Source of the DNA: Cloeon dipterum
Lineage: Eukaryota; Arthropoda; Insecta; Ephemeroptera; Baetidae
Direction: 5' to 3'
Assembly (NCBI RefSeq): GCF_949628265.1
Contig: NC_088787.1
Location: forward strand, 1,664,501-1,728,500
DNA: 64,000 bases
The notes under the pieces are model-generated. The model was not told the origin of the DNA, did no database searches, and saw only the letters and a program-made list of their open reading frames with translations. Of the stretch, positions 1 to 10,685 are shown piece after piece (the first letter of the stretch is position 1; each line of letters starts with the position of its first letter). Position numbers and translations under genes: made by a program.

Positions 1-200
1 ATTTTTTTAACGAAACCAGAAGTTGCCCTGCGGTTGCAAAGTGTTTTCTTGTAACTCGCAGACCAGTGCGCAGAAGAGTGAACTTGGCTCCTAATTTTTA
101 CCCGGAAAGAGTGACGTCACAACGATCACTTAACTCATCTTGCTGATTGGCATCTCCGCACGATAATACAATCCATGACTAAAACGAATAATGCTTGACG
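1..200. repeat. Dispersed repeat fragment, also at about 3745-3870 and 59290-59480
   Basis: The stretch shares ordered blocks with two other places in the window: an 'aaaccag...cctgcggttgc' block, then 'gtgacgtcac...cgatcac...actc' and then 'aatacaatcc.atgac'. The same order is seen near 3745-3870 and 59290-59480. No coding frame is evident. It lies downstream of the first yellow gene. It could be a non-autonomous transposon or an old duplicated intergenic segment. Confidence 0.55.
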
Positions 201-359
201 TTTTCATCCAAATTTTCTTGTTCAGTGGTACTCGGTAAATTGACATTAAATAAAAATCAATCTATGTATAGTTGTTGTAGTATTGATGCGTTTATTTATT
301 TTAAATAGATAGTAAAATTGCATAACATGTAACTATGGGAATATATTTTTTTAACAAAG

Positions 360-470
360 CTAGCGGCGGATTTTGCCGCCAGTAATTTGGATATTGAGAT
401 AAATTTCTGAGCCATTTGGCGATGGATTAATTGACTTCCTTGTTGAGTCATAATAAGGCCTGGCGCTAAT
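360..470 (-). pseudogene. Decayed distal cytoplasmic tail of the upstream membrane-anchored yellow gene
   Basis: Directly after the TGA that ends the 471-2336 gene, the same frame stays open for 36 codons to a TAG at 360-362. The peptide aligns with the distal tail of the paralogue at 55946-57994: RPYY, then a PSP-G-SEIYLN block. The middle motif, IYDEV in the paralogue, has changed to RKSIN. The segment is therefore homologous tail sequence now behind a stop codon, not random DNA. Readthrough is possible but nothing in the sequence demands it. Confidence 0.7.
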
Positions 471-2336
471 TCAGAAGCGTGACGCGGTGGCGATTGAGGG
501 GCCGACGTCGTCGTAAATATCCTCGTCCAACTGCTCGTGCTGGACTTCGTAATACGAGGTTGCGGGCTCCGAAGGAAAACCAGACATTTCCTGGTTGTCC
601 TTCTTGGTCCGGTTGATCGTTTTCTTCAGTCCTTTCACCCAGAGTGCCAACCACAGAATAATGTAAAAGAAAATCAGATTGAGAAGGATGAAGCAGATCA
701 AAGCGAGGATCAAGTGAGATTTTTCGATGGGATCTACGTCAAAAAGGCCCCACAACAAGGAAGGCGTCTGGAAAAGGAAAGAGTTGAGTTGAAATCCTCG
801 TTAATAAAAAAGGAATTTTCATTACTTCTTCCTTAGGTTGCGGTTTTTCAGTCGGAATAACTTGAACGGCCGTTGATTGAATTAACACTTTGACAGTTGT
901 AGAAGTTTGTGGCCTCCTTGTAGGCTTGACAGTGGTCAGTTCGTATTTTTGTGTGAGATAACTCGGGTAGCTCGGGGGATTCCTTCCGCACCCTGTAAAA
1001 AAATATAATTTTTAAAGATTAAATTAAAAATTTCCAGGATTTTACCTTTGGGAGTGATGCAGTCATAATATAAATATGACTTCGCGCCGACTGCAGCGCG
1101 AAGGAGCCGAATACGTGTCGATTCATTCAACCTTCTGGTCAGTATCCAAAGATTATTGCACGCGTCAAAGGCGAAACTGAACTTGAAGCGGTAAAAAGAA
1201 TGAATAGTCGGTCGCTCATCCTAAAACAAAGCAAAATACGAATTATTAAAGACAGAATTTTAATAAATTACCATCCTAGAGAATAATAATTCTGTGATTG
1301 CCAAAAACTATACCTTGTAGAATATTTCCTCCTTGAAGGGAGCAGTGGTGTCCCAAGAGCCGACGTAGTTCAACGATTCGAGGTCAAAATACAATTTTCC
1401 TTTGTTGTCCATGAGCATTCTAAAGGATCTGGCTGTCTTATTGCTAATAACCTGAGAAGGGGTCAAAGAAGTACTACTTCTTCCTCTCCTTAAATCCGAA
1501 AGAGGAACAGAAAATAATTTGGATTCTTTCCAAGATCCCAGGTAGATCAATTGCTTGCCCTTTATTGGCGAAAGGGCAATTGAACTAATGTTGATACCCT
1601 TAATTTCGATAGCCCACGATACATTCTTCTTCAGGCTAAACACGATTATTTTTTTCGACGTATAGTCAGGAATGTACGCTAAAGTGTCGATCGGTTTCTC
1701 GTCAAGGACCAGGGACTTCAGATTCCGGTATTTATAAGCATGATTGACGGTATCATTGGTGAATTGATGGACCAGGCTGACCGAATCGCCTTCCGTTAGG
1801 TCAAAGATCCAGAGCTTAGCTGGACAAATCGAATTTCCGTTATCAACGGCCCAAAGTCGACCACAAACGTCAACCACCATGCCCGTGATTTGCTGCATGG
1901 TCCTGCAGTTTCCTTTTTCCTGTAACAAATTAATTGCAAAACCATTCTCAAGTATAATTAAATGTTTTCTTATTTGTTAATTTAGAGAAAAATAATCATT
2001 ACAACTTTAAAATGTTCTTACATGATATATCCATGAAGGAAAGGGTTTCAGTTTTGGAGCCTTTGAAGATTCAGTCAATGGCAGCCAGGTCAGGGTAAAA
2101 GGGCTGGGGTGTTTGCTCGTATTATACAAGCTGATGAACACCCTCTCCCCGTAAATGACATGCTCGTTTGGTAAAATTTTGTCGCGATTGTAGTTTCCAT
2201 TTCTCTCAGCTTCTTTCTTAAAATCTTCTGAGGGCCACACAAAGTCAAAAGACGTCCATTCAAAAACGGTAGTGAAGTTGATCGAGGCCGCGGACAGACC
2301 GAGCAGTAAAGTCAGTAGAAGGAGGAACCAACTCAT
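471..2336 (-). CDS. Yellow/MRJP-family protein with transmembrane helix and tyrosine-motif tail (519 aa)
   Basis: Coding exons are 2336-2022, 1919-1314, 1220-1046, 992-826 and 767-471, all GT-AG with consistent phases. The start is the first ATG and is followed by a signal peptide (MSWFLLLLTLLLGLSAAS). Residues 19 to about 365 carry yellow/MRJP features: TTVFEW near the N-terminus, PFPSW at the end of exon 1, GNC...GRLWAVDNG and PAKLWIFDL in exon 2, and FAFDACNNLWIL in exon 3. This family forms a secreted six-bladed propeller in known members. Exon 4 is a Thr-rich stalk. Exon 5 has a hydrophobic helix at about 438-463, basic residues (KGLKK), then a tail with YYEV and YDDV. The tail stops early compared with the paralogue at 55946-57994, with which it shares exon structure. 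Function of the tail is unproven. Confidence 0.87.
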
Positions 2337-2352
2337 TGTTCAAGAAATGCTT

Positions 2353-2545
2353 CTGGGAATTAATAAAAAAATTAAATAAAATTAAAAAACCTGTGGTTAT
2401 GATCATTTAACTATTTCTAACCCCAGCAAACGTGCGTATATGAACACTAACCTTTGGTTGACTGTGAGCAGATCAAGTCTTGTCGCGTTCATTACTTGGA
2501 AGAAATGAATTTCCAGCCAATTAGTTTTTCCTTTTTAAGCAGTCA
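2353..2545 (-). promoter_or_regulatory. 5' UTR intron and core promoter of the first yellow gene
   Basis: A donor (AAAG/GTTAGT, intron from 2451) and an acceptor (CCCAG, exon restart at 2352) place an untranslated first exon at about 2452-2510. A TATA-like TTAAAAA lies at about 2532-2538. The same arrangement, with near-identical sequence, lies upstream of the paralogue at 55946-57994 (about 58090-58190), which supports the model. Confidence 0.5.
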
Positions 2546-2874
2546 GTACAAGGAAGTTTTGTTAAACCGCTAAAAAAAAAACAAAAATAGCAGCCGGATT
2601 TCCAGAAGTTAATATGGCGCAATCTCTAAACACAGTATAAAGTCACATAAATAATTAAGTTGGGACCCTGAAATTGCAAAAAGGGAAACCACACTTTCAG
2701 TCCCAAACATTAAGATCACCTATATAATAACTGAGACATTTCTATAGTGCTTCATCATTTTATATTCCGTTGTTTTGATTGACAAAATCTTCATAACGTT
2801 TCAAAAAGTATATTTCTGTATAATTTCCGCTGAAACTAATCCCTCACTCCAAATCAGCACACGCGCGGCATGTT

Positions 2875-4110
2875 TCCGCAACCAAAAGAGGAAAAGTTTC
2901 AATCTAAATGTGGTGATTGGTCTGTTTATTTTATCGCAGTGACGGCGCGAAAGGGCGAGGGGTCAAGTTTACAGCGTCAGCTCAGAGTTATCAATTTCAG
3001 AGCCAAATCGTTGCTCCCATTTAAACTTGTTATTCGCGTTTTTTGTCATTTGGTTGTACAATTTCCTCTGCGGACGGCTGCAGATGACCCTTTTAATCGT
3101 AGGCAACGGAATGATCACTACAGAAATGTTGATCAGGGTAAAAATGAGGCACGCCAACTTCACTCCAATCAGATGACTCATCTGCGCCGCACGAACAATT
3201 CCTGGTTTCAAATTAAAATTAAAATTAATTTTAAATCAATTTTCGACAGCCACACATACGCATGCTTAACATCTGGCTTTGACGCAAATCTGATTCCAAC
3301 AGGAAATTAATTTAAAATTAAAGTGGCCTGAAAAATGGCTTTTTTTACTAAAAATTAACAAATAATTAAATTGTTAAAGCATTCCCAGGTGTGTCGAGGG
3401 AATGGGAAGTATTTGAGCAGTTCAGGGATCTAATTCTGGTCACCTAATGTCAGAAATGGCAAAAACTGGTTAATTTAGTGACACAAAATTATCAAATAGC
3501 TCAACGGACAGGGACTCGCACCTTTCCAGTGGGTTCAGGTACAAAAATATCTGGTATTTTAATGTAACGATGAGGAATTGTTAATTTGGAGACTAAATTG
3601 TTGGTCTTGTAGGCCACAATTTAATTTTAATTTAATTTCCTGTTGGAATCGGGTTTGCGTCAAAGCCAGATGTGTATAATGTGTGTGTGGTTGTGATTTC
3701 GAAAGTAAATTTAATTACTTAAATTAATCAATTTTTTCAAAAAACCAGGAATTGTTCGTGCGGCTGCGTTGACAGTTGACTCGTGCTGAGAACCTCATTT
3801 TTACGTGGATAGAAGTGACGTCACACCGATCACGTGACTCGTCTTGAGGAATTTTAAAATATTCGCTAGAAGAAAAAATAAAAGCGTCTTTCTCTGAACA
3901 TCTCTGTTATTATCAGTCTCGTTTGCCTACTTAAAATGCAGCCTAAATTATTCAATCTGTGATAAAACGAATTAAATGAGTTTCATCGGGAGCAACGATT
4001 TGCCCTTGAAATTGATAACTCTTGAGATGACGCTGTAAACTTGAGCCCTTGCCCTTACTGCGATAAAAGAGACAGACCAATCACCACATTTAGTTTAAAT
4101 CTTTTCCTCT
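2875..4110. repeat. Large imperfect inverted repeat upstream of the yellow pseudogene
   Basis: The reverse complement of about 2880-3320 matches about 3610-4110 in several ordered blocks: GGGAGCAACGATTTG, a GACGCTGTAAACTTGA block, an AGACCAATCACCACATTTA block, TTTCCTGTTGGAATC, TTTGCGTCAAAGCCAGATG and CCAGGAATTGTTCGTGCGGC. The right arm runs into the promoter of the 4729-5819 pseudogene. Parts recur at 59160-59540. ORFs inside it look like chance frames. Confidence 0.7.
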
Positions 4111-4180
4111 TGCTGCAAAGAAGTTTCTTTTTGCTTCTTTCCCTTTCTCTTTGCATCCTCTCGCCGCGTGACTGCTGCCG

Positions 4181-4188
4181 TATAAAAG
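4181..4188 (+). promoter_or_regulatory. TATA box of the plus-strand yellow pseudogene
   Basis: TATAAAAG lies about 25-30 nt upstream of a plausible start site. An untranslated exon follows, with a GTGAGT donor near 4248 and an acceptor (TTTCACAG) just before the ATG at 4729. The promoter therefore appears intact although the coding region is broken. Confidence 0.6.
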
Positions 4189-4328
4189 GCTGCGAGTTGA
4201 ATCTTGTCGCCACACAATCACAAAAGCTGCGGATCTCTCGAGCAGAGTGAGTTCATTATTATTTTTCCAATTATTCACCCGCTGACATCATAGCAATCAC
4301 ACATAATTTTTTTTTCCATTTTAAAACA

Positions 4329-4685
4329 GACTTTGACGAAGTTCCTGAGCCCACCAATCGATTCCTGAGGGTCGAATTAGGTAAAATGGATATTTTCCTA
4401 CCAAAACGTCCTGCGCGACTTGGTGAACTGTATTTCCCGCCAAAACAATTTGAATGCGAGAACTGCGCATGCGTCAGAGATGGCTGGATGTGACAAAGAA
4501 GTCAGTCGTACGCAGGCAGTGCTCAAACCAGCTGGGATGCGTGCGCACTTCTCGCATTCACATTGTTTTGGCGGGAAATAAAGTTCGCACGTTGCGCTGC
4601 ACTTTTTTAACGGAAAAAACATCAATTTTACCTAATTCGACCCTCAGGAATCGATTGGTGGGCTCAGAAACTTCATCAAAGACGG
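4329..4685. mobile_element. Foldback (MITE-like) element, full copy 1
   Basis: The two ends are inverted copies over about 60 nt (left: GACTTTGACGAAGTTCCTGA; right end is its near reverse complement), and the inner part also pairs through TTTCCCGCCAAAACAAT...GAATGCGAGAA, giving arms of about 150 nt. There is no coding capacity. It lies in the 5' UTR intron of the 4729-5819 pseudogene. Related copies are at 22725-22871 (half) and 23852-24184. Confidence 0.75.
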
Positions 4686-4728
4686 TCTTTTATGAATTTC
4701 AATTATTTTTTCAAAATTTCACAGAGCC

Positions 4729-5819
4729 ATGAATACTTTTCCCCTTGTCGTCGTATTGCTTTGCCTCTCCGTCAGCTTCACTACCGTCTACGATTGGCCG
4801 TTGAAGAATATGGACTACGAGTGGCCGTCCGTGGCGAACAGAACGCAGGCCTTGAGAGATGGAACTTTCAAACCAGAGAATATTGAACCTAGTTACATTG
4901 CGGTATTTGGGGACAGGCTTTTCCTCAGCCTGGCAAAAGCTGTTGGCATTCCCGTCACTCTGGTGACAATTCCGACCAGCAGCGTGTCTCGTCCAAACCT
5001 TGCTCCATTTCCGTCCTGGGAGATGCATGTAAGTTTGAGGATTACGAATGATTATTTTCTTGTCTGTTCATGACGACTTATAAACACAGATTTCGGAAGG
5101 CTGCAGTGCTGGAAGTGGACGCCGTCGGCCGGCTTTGGGTTCTGGACGGGGGCAGCAAGAATTGTTCAGCCAAACTGTGGATTTTCGACCTGAACAACAA
5201 CGATAAACTCGAACTGGTGCATCAGTTGCCGGTTTCCTGGCCCCTGCATGACCTGGCGCTGGTCGAGACGTCCGAAGAAAGGTTCGCCTACATCACACAT
5301 CGTCGTGTTCAGCTTGAAGACCAAGCAATCGTGGACAGTAGACACGCCTGGAATTCGGAGCTTCTCGATTGCCATTTCCCCTGCTCGTCAGGAGGAACCG
5401 AGACAGCTCTATTTAAGCGAATTCTACCCTCCTAGGTTGTATTCCATATCTGCAGCCGCGCTAGGAAACGGATCTCGAACTGCCTATCCTAAAAATATTG
5501 GAACTTGGTCTAAAAAACCATATAGAACGTTGGTCGACAGCAACGGGACCATGTATGCCGCCTTTTTGGACGTGGGCTTCATGTCCACTTGGAATACTTC
5601 CCAGCCATTTCACGAGCAGCGTTTCTATGAGGTAGAAGCCAAATATTTTAATTTGTATTGAACTGATCTGATCATTTTTAGATTAAAAATGTGCAAAGAT
5701 TGAGGCCGGTTACTTTCGCCGTGGACTCGTCCAATAATGCATTCTGGATGATGGAAATTTGGAAAGAATCATGGAGAACTTGGAGGCGCAGACTTCTCAA
5801 AGCTCCAGGTTCTAACTAA
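4729..5819 (+). pseudogene. Yellow/MRJP-family pseudogene (two small deletions in exon 2)
   Basis: Exons are 4729-5028, 5090-5631 and 5682-5819, with good splice sites. Exon 1 encodes a signal peptide (MNTFPLVVVLLCLSVS), TTVYDW, VFGDRLFLSL and PFPSW. Exon 2 starts with EGCS, then the frame shifts before VLEVDAVGRLWVLDGGS, as if several codons of the usual GNC..LQ.V segment were lost. A second shift occurs after ERFAYIT, where the frame moves to HIVVFSLKTKQSW and the usual 6-8 residues between them are missing. Exon 3 is open to a TAA and ends RLLKAPGSN, with no membrane helix. Exon 2 length (542 nt) is not a multiple of three, unlike paralogues. An assembly error could mimic one shift but hardly two with missing conserved residues. 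Confidence 0.75.
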
Positions 5820-5969
5820 GAAAAGAAAACACAAATAAATTTAATTTAATTTTCAAACTGTATAGAAAATGGGTAGAATATCACTGTCTGTTTAAAATTA
5901 TAAATCATTGAAAGAGGTTATAAATAAAAATATTATGTAATACATATAATTTGAAGGAATATATTATTT

Positions 5970-6077
5970 TTATTTTAATAAGTTGCCCTCGACAGCTGAA
6001 CAAAGATAATCCTGTGGGCCGCAGAGAAACGCAATCCGGTCTACACCAGAGTCTAGCAGGTTGCATATCAAATCGGT
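5970..6077 (-). other. Orphan 3' coding exon of unknown family (CNLL exon)
   Basis: After an AG acceptor at 6078-6079, the minus strand is open for 35 codons to TAA. The peptide begins TDLICNLLDSGVDRIAFLCG. Related frames with CNLL occur at 6347-6499, near 19200-19280 and near 22300-22400. No upstream exon was identified, so this is either the last exon of an unrecognised gene or a gene fragment. Confidence 0.35.
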
Positions 6078-6346
6078 CTTATATTCAAAATTTAGGCTTA
6101 TGTTTCTTTTCTATCCAGAGGTAAGTTTTGAGATAATATTTGACTTGGAGTCGAGCGTTGGCTGGTGTCAAACTAAATTTTCACGGACAAGAATGACATA
6201 ATTTTTGAAACGAAATTTGAATTATAATTTAAACAAAAATTCACCTTTAATTTATCATAAAAATATCTAATGATTGCTTCTGTTTCCTTACAAAAATTAT
6301 TTAAAAGAAGATGAGATATTCTTCAAAGACGCAATTCAATTCTCCA

Positions 6347-6499
6347 TCAATTCCAGTGTTGTCCCGTGATTTTCACTGCCAAGTGGGCGTAATAAGCTTC
6401 CATGAAATCCTCACAGCAAAAATTCTGCCTCGCAAATCACCAGAGTTGTTCGAAAATGTTTGCAACCGGCTCGACACAAGAAGCGAGCAGGTTGCATAA
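6347..6499 (-). pseudogene. Degenerate copy of the CNLL exon
   Basis: The frame reads LCNLLASCVEPVANIFEQLW, then an in-frame TGA, then continues open to a second TGA at 6347-6349. The first 15 residues align with the exon at 5970-6077 (CNLL, then S, V, A at matching positions). No splice partner was found. Confidence 0.3.
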
Positions 6500-7141
6500 C
6501 CAGAGAAAATATTCAGCGCCTTTTATTTCAAGCTTGACCATCAATATTACAATAATTTGGTTAACAAATTGAAATTTAAAATTAAGAAAGATTTTGTCCA
6601 ACTCACAGCAGTGTGCTAAATTTTTAAATTAAAACGTAATGCACGCAGGAAATTATATTGATTATTAAAGGAAAACAAAATAGCCCCTATGTTAATTAAA
6701 AATGATTTTGCCAGCAGTCTTGTGGATTTTAAGATTGTTCTTTTCTTTTTAACTATTTTACTAAGAATGATGCAGAATGCAGAACGCTCCAGAAATTATT
6801 GCTAAAGTTTTAATAGAACATTATGTTATTGAGAAGGATAATTTAACATATTTGGCCATCATCTCTAGACTTATAAATGGAATAAATAGGAAAACAAACA
6901 GTTTAGTTAAGGAATATGTTTTTATTTACCTTAAAACTTCTGACAAATAAACGATTATTCCATTAAAAATGACAAAAAAACATAACGTTACGTTCACCTT
7001 TAATTTATGTTTAAATAACTATTGATTAAAATGCAACACATGATATTTTATATTAGTCTCAGTTTACAACAGATTGCTGAGAGAGTTTTGTGCTTAATGA
7101 GAAAACAAAATAATAATAATAATTGACCAATAAAGCTGAGT

Positions 7142-10100
7142 TTAGCCACTTTTCGGTAACACCTCAAGATACTGCACCGACTCTGTTGGCTTACGTCCCG
7201 AGTTTTCGTTCCAAGCCGGTCCAGAAGAAGGTCGTGGTCCGACGTCATCGTAAATATTTTCCTGCTCCGTTTTACCAACTTCGTCATACACCGGTTCCGA
7301 TGGAATTCCCGCGTTGGTGTTTACCAGATGCAAAGGTACCTCGTAGGGCTCAGGAGAAGGGTTCCTCGCAATGACGTAATCGTAGTCAGCCGAGGTCAAA
7401 GGCTCAGGGTGAACTTCTGCGTACAGCGATTCATCAGGATTCTCAGGTCCAGCCGATTCGGAATTTTCAGGCGCGACGTCATCGTACACCGGGTCGTCCG
7501 GGAAAACGGAAATTTCAGCACGATTGTCCATCGAAATCTGCCTCATTCTTCTCATTCTCAGGGTCAGCCACGCGATGGCAGTGCAGCTCAAGACCAAGCA
7601 ACTGAAGCAACACACGAGCAACCAAATCAGAATTTTGTTCAAAGACTGACTTTGGACAAGAGCAGCACAACCACCGCTTGTTTCGTTAGAATTCAGAGCC
7701 GATTCGGGAGTCCCAGTCTTGCTTTTCGGCGTTTGCATGCTTTTCACGGCATCTGAAGTAGTAGTCTCTTTATTCACGTTAGTCGTAGACAAGGTTGTGA
7801 GGGGAAGGGCAGGCGAGTGCTGGGTAGGAGCTCTGGTAAAAATCCGAAAAATTTGCCGATTTGAGTCTTCTGTAGGAATTCTCATCGAGGTCTTTGAAAC
7901 AGGAATCCAAGAAGACGTGGTTACTGATTTTATTCTTCCAGGGCGATATCTTCGAATGGGCTTCAAATCTGTAATCAATGCAGTTGAACATACGTTAAGA
8001 TCAAGTGTTGAAAATCGGAAGATAAATTTATTTTAGAAAAATTATGCTAATAGTTAAAATTTCAATAATTTTAGACGAAATAACTTAATTAAAACTAATA
8101 TATCGTGGCAAAATAATATTTTACAGAAATAATGACCAAATTAACTTATGTCTGACAGGTGTTGATCATATCATACACCAGAATATGGTTTATTTAATAA
8201 AGCATAATTTTATTCTTTTCTAAAATTGGTAATATAATTTGGTGAGTTTTTATCCAGCAAAGTTCTAATGAAGATTCCTAAATTAAGGAAGAACTCAGAA
8301 TATTTGACAAAAACCTTTTGAATTTTAAGGGCGGGAAAAGTGTTTGAATATTGGAGTTTAAAGGACTGAATTAAATGAAATCATGGCTTAACTATAGGAT
8401 TCTTTTCCTCTCTGAATAAAAATATTCTTTAAAAAAGTATTAAATTTTTAGAATCAAACAAGTCTATTGTATATTTTTCGCACTTGAATCAAAATGTAAC
8501 AATAATTTAGGACTAAAAATCAGAATTTTATATCTGAAAGTCTACATTTAAATAAAATATATGCGGTAAAACACAACATTATATCGTATTATCCTTGCAA
8601 CGGAAAGTGTACTTGGATTTTATTTACCTGTGGACGTGCTGAATAAATACGGTTCTGCGCCGACTGCAGTTTTGAGTAGTTTATACCTATTCTTACTCCA
8701 AGTTTCATTTCTCTGCGTCATCCATAAGATCCCGTGTGCGTCCAAGGCAAAAGAATATGGCCGTATAATAGACAAGTTTCCGACCTAAAAGGGTGCAGAG
8801 ATTTGATGTTGTTTTCCTGACAAAGCATAAATTTTTTGGGAATATTTAATATACTTTCAAAATTTAATTGTAAATTTCCACACGATCATATTTATACGAA
8901 AATTTTTACAGTAGATCTCGATAGTTGAATTTCAACAAACAGGGTTCGTCAATTGTAGCAATGCGTAGAAAAAGCTATCGTTATGAACAAAATATTACGT
9001 GATTTGAATTTAACATCATAATAAAAACTTAATTGAACTCTTATCGACCATATACTGCATTAATCTCATGATAATGTGTACACAACTGTATTAAATTATG
9101 CTGCCTTTGTGCAGCTATGTATAAGCACCAGCCGTTAATTCTTCGGAATTAGCTGGACTTCCAAAGATAACAAATAAATATTCTTCTTTAAAAAAAAAAT
9201 TTCTTTATTTTGCAAAATTTCAACAGTTTTTGGGGACAGTTAAAATTTTGATATTTTTAGGAAAATATTACCCCATGAAATCGCTGCTCACGAAATGGCT
9301 CCGAAACATTCCATTTGGAGAGATAATTCCGGTAGTGAAATGCAGCATACAAGACATTGGCACTGTCGATTAACATTCTGTAAGGCTCTCCAGTCCATTT
9401 TCCAATGAATTTCACAGCAGCAACACTTTGGCCTCCATTTTCCAGCTCAGACACAGAAACTGAATAGAGTTCTTTGGTCTCATATCTATCAAGGTACAAC
9501 TGTCTCGATTCGCTGTTAGCAGAGAGGGCCAACGAATGCCAACGCTTCCCTGGTGTTTTAACTGACCAGGATTGGTCCATTTTTCGGTTGTAAACTATGA
9601 TGTGCTCAGAATAATACTCCGTGATGTACGCAAGGTAATCGTCTGGAGTTTTGTCCAGCACCATATCACGCAGCTCCTTTCTATAATAAGAGACGACTGT
9701 GCTCGGGAACTGGTGAACGCGCTCGGTTTTGTCGTTCTTGAGCAGGTCCAATATCCAAATTTTTCCCGGACACAAGCCGCTACCATCATCAAGCACCCAC
9801 AACCGCCCATCAGGGTCCGTTTCCAAACCGCAGGCCCTCTGAATAGTCGTGCAGATGCCTTTTTGCTGGCAAGAGAAATGAAAATCGAAATATATTGAAG
9901 CAGAATATTCAATGGATCTTGTTCAAATATCGGGAATAAATTATAAAAGCAGAAATTAACTAACTATTCTTTTAATATTTTCAAATGAAAATCCATTTTT
10001 TTTTGCTGAATAATCTTTGGCTTTTGTCTCGTTCATACAAGGGAGAAGCAGATAAGCTTTATTACAATCGAAATCCTTCATAGAACATGACCAATATAAA

Positions 10101-10685
10101 TATAGAAAATTGGGGAGAAGATGCATTTTTCTAAAAAAAATTATTCTATTTTTAATCACTCATTGTCAGAGCAATAAAGGTTACGAGTATTGTGATTGCC
10201 TAAGAAATAATTTGCGTGTATTCTAAAAAAATGTGGTAATTTGATCAAATTCTAGAGTTTTTTTTAAGGCGTCAGTCTTGGAATTTGCATTTCATAAATA
10301 AGGTGATTGGAAGTCAAATTTTCCCAATTTATGCTAATAGAAGCTCAAAGTAGTATTTCATTCAGAGACTTACTTGTAAATGCCACGATGGAAAAGGATC
10401 AAGCTTTGGAGGTGCAGACGACGTGCCGCTCGTTGGAAGACTCACCAGAGTTGCGGGAATTCCGTCATTCAAATTAAGGCTAAGAAACAGCCTTTCTCCA
10501 AAAACAGCAACGTATTCAACAAAAACTTTCCGTGGGTTAAAATTTTGTTTCATCCGTTCATTCGAAGTGTCCGCTTCTGGTGGCCAGATGAAATCGAATT
10601 CATCCCAATCGTAGATGGTTTTGAAGTTAGTGGCGTTTGCCAGGCACAGGCCAAGCAAAAAGATGGCGGCAACAAACGGAGACAT
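7142..10685 (-). CDS. Yellow/MRJP-family receptor-like protein with multi-tyrosine cytoplasmic tail (629 aa)
   Basis: Coding exons are 10685-10374, 9865-9272, 8784-8628 and 7968-7142; phases 0,0,1 match the paralogues. The signal peptide is MSPFVAAIFLLGLCLANA. Residues 19 to about 354 are the MRJP domain (FKTIYDW, FGERLFLSL, PFPSW, GRLWVLDDGSG, KIWILDL, FALDAHGILWM). Residues 355-465 form a Ser/Thr/Pro-rich stalk. A hydrophobic helix spans about 466-491 and is followed by RMRRMRQ. The tail has eight tyrosines, six as Y-x-x-V: YDDV (516), YAEV (537), YDYV (550), YDEV (582), YDDV (594), YLEV (621), plus YEVP (563). These resemble SH2-docking sites, and SLYAEV and VQYLEV fit the ITIM-type pattern. 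A type I receptor-like role is inferred. The single 827-nt last exon encodes stalk, helix and tail together, unlike the two-exon version in the other membrane forms. Confidence 0.9.

Noticed and set aside
466..836. Overlapping frames at 466-654 (minus) and 537-836 (plus)
   Set aside because: They are other-frame shadows of the last exon of the first yellow gene and lack family motifs.
2870..3310. 146-codon plus-strand frame in the inverted repeat
   Set aside because: Lies fully inside a repeat arm; the other arm does not keep the frame.
6301..6540. Minus-strand frame reading GYATC, similar to the 19.1-kb ORF
   Set aside because: The upstream ATG is out of frame, and the neighbouring CNLL frame aligns better with the other copies.
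7328..7756. 142-codon plus-strand frame
   Set aside because: Antisense shadow of the tail exon of the multi-tyrosine yellow gene.
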